Assembly (NCBI GenBank): GCA_905250125.1
Contig: CAJNOL010000010.1
Coordinates: 59,702-123,701 of the forward strand
Direction: 5' to 3'
Source: Rotaria sordida
Taxonomy: Eukaryota > Rotifera > Eurotatoria > Philodinida > Philodinidae
DNA: 64,000 bases
The number at the start of each line of letters is the position of its first letter. The stretch's first letter is position 1. Below, one piece after another: positions 49,722-60,600 of the stretch. The position numbers and the translations under genes are program-made. Below the pieces are notes generated by a model. It saw nothing but the letters and a program-made list of their open reading frames with translations, was not told the origin of the DNA and made no database searches.

Positions 49722-51858
49722 TCAAAAAATTTGCGCATGAAGAAAATAGTCTTTGAAATGATCAGGAAACTTTGATTTCTGGAGAAAAATTACAGAATTC
49801 ATTTTCGCACAATTACTTCGTGCTGTGATTCTTCGAAAACTGCGTGTCACTTTTTTCACTAGTCGATAATTCATACTAACACGAACATTATTTCGTAAAC
49901 ATGTTTTATTATCAAATAAAAATTGTTCGTAATAATCTTTGTGAGCTTCAGAAATATTAAGTTTCAAAAGATAAGGATATTGAATGATTGATAAATTTTG
50001 ATTTTAATTTTTTGATTTTCTTAATTGTTTATTATTTTGTGGTTTTTGATTAACTAAAGTTAGTTTTTCCAAGAATGGAAATGATTGAGAAATTTGAAAA
50101 AAAAATTCATGTTCAAATGAACGTTCATCAAATAATGATATTTCACGAACGTATTCAAATATTCCACCTGGAAAATTATTTGTTATATTATTGTAATATA
50201 TCGATTGATATGGATATGAATAAATATGACATTGACTATATTCTTTTTCTTTGAAATAATCAACAGAAGAAATGATTTGTTTATTTTTAAAATCTTTGAA
50301 TGTTTCTTGAATATATTCATTAGATGGTAGATTAAATTTAGTATAAAAATGAGTTGATGAATGAATATTAAATGTAAATTTGTTTAACAATGGCATATAA
50401 TTTATAATATTCAACTTCAAATTATTACCATCAATAAGTGTTTTCTTTGTCCAAACTATACGAGCCAAAACAAGTTTCTCTAAATTCGACATTCAATGTA
50501 AAAGTGGTAAAATTAATCCATCATAAAAATCTGTATCGCAATCACAATGTAGTTTAAACGATTTTAGATTAGGCAGTTTTTCCTAAAAATGAGAACAAAT
50601 CTAATTCATTTAAAGCGATTAAAGATTAAGCAAAATATTGTACCTTATTATTGATTATTGAAAGCGAAGAAGTAATGAATTCAATATTAACATGAAACAT
50701 ATGAAGTTGATTGAAACGTCCGTCAAGTAAATAAAAGCAATCGCTAAATTTAACCACATCAACATATAATTCTAACAGAGTCGAAGAAATAACAGTTGGA
50801 GGTGATATGTTAAAGGATAAATATTGATACAAAATTGAAGATGGACCAATATTTAATATTTGTAAATGTATTAAATATATGAGTAAATAAAACTATATTT
50901 TCATTTCGTGTTGGATTTTCTTCTCCACTTGCTTTAATATCGATAACAAGTGATGAAATTTGTTTTTTGTAGGTAGAAGTGAAAAGACGATCATCTAAAG
51001 CAGAAAAAAAATGAGAAAAATTATTGAAAATGTTTTATTAAAGCTTATATTTTTCTTTAACTTTAAGTATTTATTTTTTTTGTAATAACACTGAAATTTA
51101 CATTTGTGATGATCTTGTTCTTTTTAAAACTAGTCAACAAAGTACATTTTGTCATAGATGTTATCTTTTATCATATTCATCAATCCTCATCATCTATTTT
51201 ATTATATATTTTCTTTCTCACAAATGTATGCTTAAAAGTTTAATTTGAAGACATAATATCAAGCTTATTTTAATATTTTTTTTTTCTTGGAAGATTTCTA
51301 TTCTATTCTATGTAAAATACTCTCTTTGATAATAGTTATAAATTAATTCAAATGAATTCATTTGACATATAGTTATAATGTATTTATCAGCGCGAAAGAA
51401 TCGCAGGCAAATATCTTACCAGAAAATAGATGTACAGCATTTTCTAAGTAAATATTATACAAACCAATTCCAACTAAATTAGGATAGTTTGTAGAAAGAA
51501 GAATACGTTCCATCGATGACGATTCAATATCAAGCCATTTGACTTTTTGATGAATTTTAGATAAGATATGTGAACAAAAACGATCAAGTACTAAATCAGA
51601 TAATGGATAAGCAAAATATAGTGAAGAATACATTTGCAAAATCAAACAACTTGGTTCAAAATTTAGCAAAGTCAAACGATTGGTAAAAATAGAGTCATGT
51701 ACTATTTTATTTAAACGTATATTAACATCTGATAAAAAATAAAGTAGTGTAATATTATGTAATTTCTTAAAAATCATCATAAGAATTTCATCAGGTAAAT
51801 CATTCAATTGAACAGATGAATTTTCTGTGTTTATCTTCACTTGTCTATTCTTTTTCAT
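49722..51858 (-). pseudogene. Decayed F-box protein gene (bdelloid-type F-box family)
   Basis: F-box proteins recruit substrates to SCF ubiquitin ligases. Exons on the minus strand: 51858-51420, 50994-50644 and 50582-49722. The N-terminus has a clear F-box: VQLNDLPDEILMMIFKKLHN (about 17-36), continuing with LSDVNIRLNKIVHDSIF. The rest (KKQISSLVIDI, PPTVISSTLLELYV, LDGRFNQLHMFHV, NNFPGGIFEYVREISLFDER, LEKLTLVNQKPQNNK) follows a long F-box family that I recall as expanded in bdelloids. Three lesions: a frame change near 50846-50862 (TNIKY | LNIGPSS), an in-frame TGA at 50493-50495 (family has an Arg there) and TAA at 50004-50006. Intron junctions are still intact. So it is a recent pseudogene, unless the assembly has errors; the first exon alone could still make a truncated F-box protein. 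Confidence 0.75.
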
Positions 51859-54204
51859 CTATAAATGTCGATATTTATAGACATAATCATATGTTCTATT
51901 TGACCGATGTCGTCAATAACAACAATCATTTTTTTTTCTATACTCTTAGAAGCCAAATAGATTAGACGAAATAAAACTGAATTAAGGAACGTGATTGATG
52001 TTTTTTTTACGTAGCAACCCTAATCACATTCCTTAATTCAGTTTTTTTTATTTCGTCTAGTCTGTTTAGGGCCTTAATGAACAATGAATACATTTATAGC
52101 TAATAGAAGGATTTTGTTTTCGTTGTTTGTTCAACGTATATGATTTAAAAACAATGAAGAGACATATCAAAGAAAATGCATTATATTATGGAAAATCTTT
52201 GTTTTTTTTCTCATTATTAAAATTTTTCAATTGGAAAGCGATTTTAAAATCTTGGCAAACATTCAATCCATAAATCATATTTCACAGTATATATCGATCA
52301 GAAAACAACTATCTCAGTCTTTGCAAAAATGTCAAACGCTGTTGTCCCATATTGCCGACTTCTAAATCAAGAACATTTTTTTTGTTAGAAAAAGCAATGT
52401 CTAAACTACAAACTTTGTACTAGACATATTTTTCCAGAACGAATATGATGAGAAGGAAATGGTTAATACTGATTTTAGTAGCGTAAAAAGTGCTCTTTTC
52501 AATGGTGTGCCGGAAGGTAAATTTACTCTTGGTTTTTATATCCAAATATAGCTTTTTTCTAAAAAAGACGGTATGAGTTAGTTGTTCTTATTACCTAGGC
52601 TGACAAGAGTTTCAGAAAATGCGTTTAAACACCATAAAAATTGTTATTTTTGAGCGTTTAAACGCGTGTCCGGTAAAATGATGGTGAAAATCGCTAAAAA
52701 GAGTAAACTTTAAGCGCTTGTACGTACATATTTTACATTTCCATTGTTTGTACCCGTTTACACGAGTATTCGGGAACTTTTTTTGCTCAGAGATTAGTGA
52801 GAATGTCATGAAAAACGTTGGATGTTGGAAAACTGATTGTTTTCAGGTCTTCTTTTTTTGGGGTCGTATTTGGCTGACCGTTAGGAACTGCGATTGGCAT
52901 CCAAGAACAGACACTTTTTTTGTGCGTTTACACGTGGTTTCAGAAATTTTTTGTCTGTTCGGGCATCTGACCGTTTTGCAACAGTAAAAAAAAAAAATTT
53001 TTTTTGAATTATTTTCTCTGTTAAATTTCCATAACCTGAAATATTTCGAATACATAACTCAAAAAGAATTTAGTTCATCAATAGTTTCTGTAAATGGTGA
53101 CTGACATTCTTACAAACTGATATTTCTTGGAAAAGATTGTATTTTATAAAAATTTCATTTTTAAAACTTTTTTTAATTAAAAAGTCAGGAACAAATCTAA
53201 CAAATTTTGCCAAAATTGATATTGATAGAGTTTTTGATGCGCTACATTAAGATTATGTAGCTTAAAATAATTCAAAAATACAGACTTTTCAAATTGGAAA
53301 AACGTTGGAAGAATTTTTTTTAGAGCTGTTTGGCTTTGAGTTGTTCTTTCTGGTCAGGTTCCTTTTGGAAGATACTAAATTTGTAATTCAAACATTACTT
53401 TTTTCTAATAAAAAAAAACCATTTTCTTCGTTTAGAAGTCAGCAATATCATATGACAGGGTTTAACATTTTTGCAAAGACTTTTGCATCGCATGTTATGG
53501 GAATTACAATGTCCGTAAAACGTATTCATTTAATACTATTTTCTTTTAACTAATATCTAAATCAATTTCTACATACAGGTAACACTGACAGTCAAAATGT
53601 AGCGTGATTTCAGTCATTGCATCAATCAGAATTTGATTAATGAACAATTTCCTCCTTTTGTTCTACTCTTCAAATTTTTGCATTACATCTTTTGTTTTTC
53701 AACTGAATAACTACGCAAAATGATGTTATTATACAATAATTGTATTCTCCAATACAGCATGTTTCATAGTACATTGAGTTGAGATGAAATATATTAAAGA
53801 ATATTATTCGATCTATTGTAAACATTTTGGAAAATAATAACTCACCACGTAGATTTTATTAGATGTGAGCGATGTAAAAATAAAATGATGTATGTGTCAT
53901 TCATCGATAATAAATTAATTTAAACACCAACAATTTTAGTTTGCGTGCAATATAGGTCACATTGTCATGTTTTTCTTTATAAAATACAAACAATAAGACA
54001 GAATTTTTTCATCAGGGTATACATCTTTTTCATTATTCATTAATATTAATAATAATAATAAAGGAACAAAACATTCTATATAGCTATTATTTAATATTTC
54101 AAAGCTCTATATATGATTATTTTTTTTTAGATAAAAAGAAAAATAAAAAAAGAAGAAATAAATAATAATCTTATACATGAACTATTCTTTTTATTTCCAA
54201 TATT
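51859..54204. other. Intergenic, no gene recognised
   Basis: Holds the short MITE at 51951-52073. At about 52620-52940 there are four occurrences of CGTTTAAAC or CGTTTACAC, mostly followed by CG-containing words, in DNA of slightly higher GC; this may be an eroded repeat. The remainder is AT-rich without features. Confidence 0.45.
51951..52073. mobile_element. Short hairpin MITE
   Basis: About 123 bp. ATTAGACGAAATAAAACTGA and GAATTAAGGAACGTGATT on the left are mirrored by AATCACATTCCTTAATTC and the complement of the outer part on the right, around a loop of about 25 bp containing ACGTAGCAACCC. The arms differ by a few bases and an insertion in the T run. No coding content. It lies 90 bp upstream of the F-box start codon. 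Confidence 0.8.
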
Positions 54205-54566
54205 TTATTGATCGACTGGAGGATTGTTAGCATTCATTGCATCACCAGTTATATTGCTTTCATTCGAAAAACCTGATTTATAATTTCCTTTGATTTTGAA
54301 TAATTGCATATAATGAGTTTTGCAATAGATTTTACCATCATTTGCTGTGAAATTACCCGGTCTATAAATAGAAGAAAAAAAAAACATATGACGATATTCA
54401 TATGAAAAGAAAATCAAAGTATAATTTTCTCAAGTTTAAAAACTAACTTGAGAACAGATTTACAATGTTCACATCGAAAACATGGTTTATGATATGCTTT
54501 ACTATTAACCATTATTTTTTCCGTTGCATATACAGTTTTTCCACAGACAGCACATTTTGGATCCAT
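54205..54566 (-). CDS. Small single-LIM-domain protein (EPLIN/LIMA1-like LIM)
   Basis: Exons (minus) 54566-54448 and 54361-54205, phase-2 intron, 91 aa. The protein is essentially one LIM zinc-binding domain: CAVCGKTVYATEKI with Cys5 and Cys8, then HKPCFRCEHC, then the second half ending CKTHYMQLFKIKGNYKSGF. The QLFKxKGNY ending is typical of the LIM domain in EPLIN/LIMA1 and relatives, which bind actin and cytoskeletal partners. Here there are no flanking actin-binding regions; a short Asn/Pro tail follows. Likely a cytoskeletal adaptor. The family member is not determined. Confidence 0.82.
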
Positions 54567-55929
54567 TTTAAAAACAAATATGTAGAAGAAAAACAAAAGT
54601 TCTACGCAATTGAATACAGATTGTTTTCTGTTCGTTGGTCTTTTTTGTTTGTAATTATATATATATTTGTCTTTCCTTCGTTGAAAAGAATGGATTGTAC
54701 ACAACAAACAACCACGAAGTCTACAGTGGATTATCAATAGATGCGAAGAATTCCTTGAAGTGTTCTGTTACTAGCATTTCTGTCGTGGCCTTTTTTTTTT
54801 CTCATCAACGAGATCTATTAGTATTAAAGATATTCTTTGCTTTCGCATATATGTTTCCGATGATAGATATATAGAGCCAATGACTGGTTATCAAAATTTC
54901 AGAATTAGTAATCGATAGATAGAGCAAAAAGCCGAGAATATGAAAATTAGCAAAATTATTTTTTAGCAAAAAGAAAATCATTACAAGGGAAAAATAAAGA
55001 TATCTCGATATATATATATATATCTGTTTTTAAATATTTAACATATCATCGATTTATTTTTCTGGAAATGTATATTTATAATTTTGTATTATACTAGAAT
55101 TTAAATTTAGTTCGATGTAGATCATATTATTTTTAATTGTTCTTTGATCACTTAATCTATATTAAATAATAGAAAGAGTAATGTATAAAATGATACAAAA
55201 ACTAAGTGTCTTTTTTTTTTATTCGACATTATGATGAATAGATGATAAGACATTGATACAAAGAATGATGATTATATTTATGTGTCAATCAGTAAATGTT
55301 AACCATTTTTTAATGGAAATGCTAAACAAATAATCAATAAGATGAGCATAACAAATGGTTTGTTTGATAATGATCAGTCATGCATAGATATCAATTTATT
55401 TTGAAGCCTCATGGAAAAACTCGACGTGAATAATAACATCATTATATTTATTATTAATAGATTTCAAGAAATATTACAAAAAATTATTAAGACACAAAGA
55501 TCGAATTGCAAAGTCGAATAATAACAGCAGCTACATTACTCGTTAGTAATGAATAGATCTCATAAGAAGCGAATAAAAAAAAACATAATTTTACCAGAAA
55601 AATACCACTTGTCTCTTCAACAACGTGTCCCTTGACGAGAATCGATCTATATTTGGAAAGAAATTATTTTAAAAAAAATGATGAAATAATTCAATGTTTT
55701 TGTTTTTTCTTTCTTCCTCCCTGTATCTCCTTATTAATAAATACTTTTTTTTAATTCTCAAAAGCCTTGTAAACGTCGCTGAAAATTTCTCTTTGTTTTG
55801 ACTATGACTAGATTATCTAGGCATAAAAGCATTTTTACGCATTTGTGAGGATTATATTCATATATACATATATATATATATATGTAAAATACTAAATCTA
55901 ACCTTGCTATTGCTCTTGTTAATTTATAA
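54567..55929. other. Intergenic, no gene recognised
   Basis: AT-rich, with short (AT)n tracts near 55010-55022 and 55862-55882. The plus-strand frames at 54465-54874 are the antisense of the LIM gene and its upstream region. Confidence 0.45.
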
Positions 55930-56211
55930 TCAAAGAAGAACTCTGTTGAAAACAGCATGTGAAGAAGGACTCCTTACTGATGATGGTTGTATTATATGAA
56001 GTTTTAATAATAACCGAGTCCATAAAATTTGAAAAGAATTTTCTTGATAAAAATTTGCATAAAGTAACACTAAAATAACAGTCACCATAAATATAAGACC
56101 ACCAATATACCACGAATCAAATGGATTTTCTACATAATATTTTTGAATACTTTGAATTGTTGTTGTTGTTATTATAAATGTTTCATTATTAAATATATCT
56201 GATGTATTCAT
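55930..56211 (-). CDS. Small single-pass membrane protein, unknown function
   Basis: Predicted 93 aa in one exon. A polar Thr-rich N-terminus (about 1-34) is followed by SWYIGGLIFMVTVILVLLYA (about 36-55), a clear membrane helix, then a basic, Ser-containing C-terminus. An in-frame Met 18 codons upstream (56265) would give 111 aa; I prefer 56211 because the longer start adds a Lys-rich stretch of no conserved look. The shape (short ectodomain, one helix, short cytosolic tail) resembles small KCNE-like or other regulatory membrane proteins, but no family can be named. Existence as a gene is plausible, not proven. Confidence 0.45.
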   Translation of the reverse strand: MNTSDIFNNETFIITTTTIQSIQKYYVENPFDSWYIGGLIFMVTVILVLLYANFYQENSFQILWTRLLLKLHIIQPSSVRSPSSHAVFNRVLL

Positions 56212-57616
56212 TTGATAAATAAATGTCTTTTTTTTAATATTACGTAAAATAAGATAAAAGAACAAATCGATTTCGATATAGTGTAATTCTTAATAGTTGT
56301 CGAGAAAACGAATGCAAAGAGAAGAAAAAAATGACAACGAGTTGCTATCATGCTTATGTATTCTTTGTCTCTCTTTTTCTCTATTCTCGTTCTTTATTCG
56401 CATTGACTATAAATGTAGTACCGTAGAATAGGTCAGATAAGCGTATGAATTTTTCCGGAAATTCAACTATTTTCTATTGCAATATAAAAAGAAAAAATGT
56501 AGAATATTTTCTCTATGTTAATATTCATCATTCTTGTATATATTTATTCGATTGTCTACAAATAAATGAAAAATTTAACTATATATATATATATATGTTA
56601 TACATCGTCAAAATCTGTAAATATGATCCATAAAAGAAAAACTTCATAATACTTTTTTTTTTCTTTATCTATGTCTTATTTAATAATTCATTTTCTTTTC
56701 TCATGATGTTACCATTGTTATTACTATTATTTGATTGGCATCGGAACACAAATAGAAAATGAATGTATGTATAGAAAAAACAAAACATAACACCTGACCT
56801 CGAACGAGAGTAATTTGGAATGATTTGTAGGTCTTTTTTTATTATATGACAGCCACATTAATTATCAAAATGGTCTAACTTATTCCATCGATATCTGACA
56901 TAACGCAGAGTTATGATGTATTGAACATACAGTATCTATTATGTATGAGATTGTTTAGTTCAATCATTAATAAACTTTTAATTAAAATGATTGTGAATTA
57001 TTGATTAAATATTTTCATGCTTACAAATTATTAAAATATATTTGTAAGAAAATTATCAGATGCATTGTTTAGTACAAAAAAAATATGTTTCTTTATTATT
57101 AAAAAATCAATTAGATTTATTGCGGCATATAAACGAAAATTGTACAAAGTAATCTTTTTTTTTCTACCAAATGACCTTGAAACATACAAGAATAATTAGT
57201 AACATCCTGTAAATACATGATAATAGTATCTTTAAAAAAAAAACATCTTCACTTCATTTCACAATAGAGTAGAATCGCATGATAATAATACTACTACATA
57301 TTCGAAATCAAATTATTTTTTTCTTTCCATTGTCATGTATTTTATTTTATCACACATTATTTATACGAACATTTCTACAACGTTAAAAACAAAAAAAAAG
57401 ACTGAAATACACAAAAAGTAAGAAGAAAATTATATTTAAATATGACAAAGTTTCTTTTTTGTTTTTTGCTTATCATTATAATTAATTAACATAATACAAA
57501 TCTTCTGTAGAATGTTCCTTTGTATTTTTGTTGACTATTAAAAAAAAACAAAAAGGAATCATATGATAGTTGAAGTAGAATATATGCACATATGTTAATA
57601 TATATATGTATTTATT
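56212..57616. other. Intergenic, no gene recognised
   Basis: Between the small membrane-protein gene and the 3' end of the NEK11-like gene. Contains an (AT)n tract near 56580-56596 and A- or T-runs; no gene is seen. Confidence 0.45.
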
Positions 57617-60600
57617 TTAAACCAATTCGAGAAAAACGAGTTGATCAACAAGAAAACAATCACTGGTTTTTTTAACAAATGCTGTAAGACCTTGAGTAAT
57701 TTTTGTATCATCTAATGTTGAATCTGTTCGTTGTGCACTACGTTGTTTAATTAAATAATTATGAACTTTTTCAAATGTTTCTACACCTAATGCTTCAGTT
57801 GCTTTACTAAAAAAAAATATAAATAAATTTTGCTAATTAAAAGATTTATTATTATTATTCTTATAATAAAAATTTTATTTACGCTCTTAATGAGGTAATT
57901 TTTCTACTTTTTGCAAGTGGGCCATATGCATCACAATTTGGATTATCTTTTAATGTTAAAGTATTTTCATCAATTGTTCTATTTGTTAATGGTTTTTGTT
58001 TTGTTGTACTTGTTATTGTTCTTGATGATGTTATATATTTTGATGGTCGAATTTGATTATTTATATAACGTGGATCAATTGTACGACTCATTGAATTTAT
58101 TGTTGAATTTTTCGATGCAGACATTATTCGTTGTCTATCATTTTGTGTTGCTTCTTGACCATTAAAACTACGACATACTTGATCATAAAATTCTTTTTCA
58201 TCATGTTCACGTGTTGGACTAAAATCATCTTCTTTTTCAAAATCATTATATGCTTCATAATATTGATTTGTTAAAGTTGGATCAATTGGTAAACCATCTT
58301 CATCACCAAATTTTTCAGCTATTTGTCTATATGTTGCACGCATTGGTGTTATTGGTCGATCATCACGACTTTTATTACGAACAGATTTATTAAAATCATT
58401 TGGACGTTCAGTAGATGTATGAACAGTATAAGTTTGTTCATTTGAATATTGATTTGGACCTAAGAATATAATTATAATAAAAAAAAAAAAATTAGTTCGA
58501 AATTTTATATTTTTATTGTGTTAATAACTAATTTTATTGAATCAATTCAAATTAAATCGGAAGGGTTATGTAGTTTGATCGAGACATTTCTAGGTCAAAT
58601 ATTCTATACTGATTGAGATACAGAGGAACACTCAAAGATGATTTAATATTCTAATCATATCGAATTATTTGAAATGCTTCTCGAAAGCGAGCTTTTTTTT
58701 TTGATTACCCGATCCGGTTTGTACCAGACTAACCATTGTGCATATTTGCCAGGCAGGTTCATTTTTGTATTTTATTTAATCCTAGATCGGCACTGATTAT
58801 AAGAATATTTATTTTTACAAAAAAAAAACAGATTTATATACAATGGGACTGAAAAATCACTTCAGTAAATTTATTGTAATGATCATCAAATGCTTAATAA
58901 TGAGGTCTAGCAATTTCTAGTGTTTGTAAAAATAAACGGAATGAAATATTATTTCTATTTATTTCCTAATAGATACTTACAAACTACTCGGATAGGAAAA
59001 TTTTTTTAATTTTAATCAGTTGTGATATGTATAAATCTTGCTTGAACAAAGAACTAAAGTTTGAACTGAATTTTAAACTTATTCGATTCATGTGAAAAAT
59101 TTCTTTGATCTTTCATATAAACTTTGTATTCATTGTCGATATTTCAAATTTTTCTTTTAAATAAAAATTCGATATATTAACTTACTGTAAGTACGACTAT
59201 TAAATGTTTGTACTAATTTAGAACGTGGTTGTTCTTTATTATCAGCAACAGTTGAAGATGGCCATGGTTGTTTCATCTATATTAATAAATAGTAATTGAT
59301 TAAAACAAAACAAAACAAAAAAATAATCGATAAACTTACAGATCCAAAAATAGTACTTTCACGCATCATTTGTCGACTATGAGCAGCTTCTAATTTTTGT
59401 GATCGAATTGCTTGACTAAAATAATTATTGAAAAATCTATTAAGTTAACTTTTATTTATATATATACATATATTACTTAAATGCTTGGGCACGAGCATCA
59501 GCTTCATGTAATTTTCGTTCAATCATTGTTTGTCTAGCTGTTTTTTGTGTATTTTCTGCTTTTAAAGTTTCTTGTTCTTGTTCTTGTTCTTTTTCTTGTT
59601 CATTTATTAAATTACGTTTATAGAATGTATTACTTCCAAGTTGCACATCATTATCATCATCATAATCATCGACAGTAATAGTATCATTTGGACTAGATAA
59701 TGACCAATTTTGTTTTTTCAATTCACCATAATTTATTGGACTTTGACTAAAAAGATATTTTATGAAAAATTTTCATTGAATAACGAATATTCTATACGAA
59801 CAAATGAGTATGAATTTCTTTTAAACGACGATTAGCATTGACTGTATTTTCTAATGGAACATTCATTTGAATTCTCTAAAAACGAAAAATTATTAATAAT
59901 CTTTGATTGTATTGCTTTTTCTTTTCTTGATCAATATATTACTTGACAATGTTGAAGAATAAGTGGACTTTGTAGTAATTCAGTAGCACTCGGCCGTTGT
60001 TTTGGATCTTTGGTAAACATTCTAATCAAATAGAAAAGAACATAATATGTTTGTTCGGTCTATATTTTTAATAATCAATTGAATTTTCTTCAAAAAAATA
60101 AATAGTTTGATCAAAATATTATGATATAGATTGATCTTAATGATGAACTGAAAATTTTCACATACTTGTACTTTTAGGTAATACTTCAAACTATACTCTA
60201 AATCTTTTATTTACAAGAGAACGTTCTCAAGTGATCTTCTCTATTTGTCCACATATTTCGCCAATATGTAGTAGATCATTATAATAGTGTAGCTGCCGAA
60301 TGGTTTCTACTTATGCTTAGATTTGGTCGAGATAATGACTTTTTAGTAGATTTCTTCTGCAGGAATTCAGTTTTTGGAAAAAAACATATTTAGGAATTTC
60401 GACTTGAAACATAATACACATGAAGCTCTCGATAAGACTATTTCATGTATAAAATTTCATCAGCTTTGGATATCACATTGTGAAGATACGAATTTCTCAA
60501 TATATTTATGCTTTTCTTTGAGTGCTGTGTAAGGTAGAAATCATATTGAGAAATCCATATATTAGTAATGCAATATATAAAACTAATGAAGTTTTGTACA

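Noticed and set aside
49722-51858. Reading the F-box locus as several small intact genes
   Set aside because: The pieces are consecutive parts of a single known F-box family layout with matching splice sites; lesions explain the fragmentation better.
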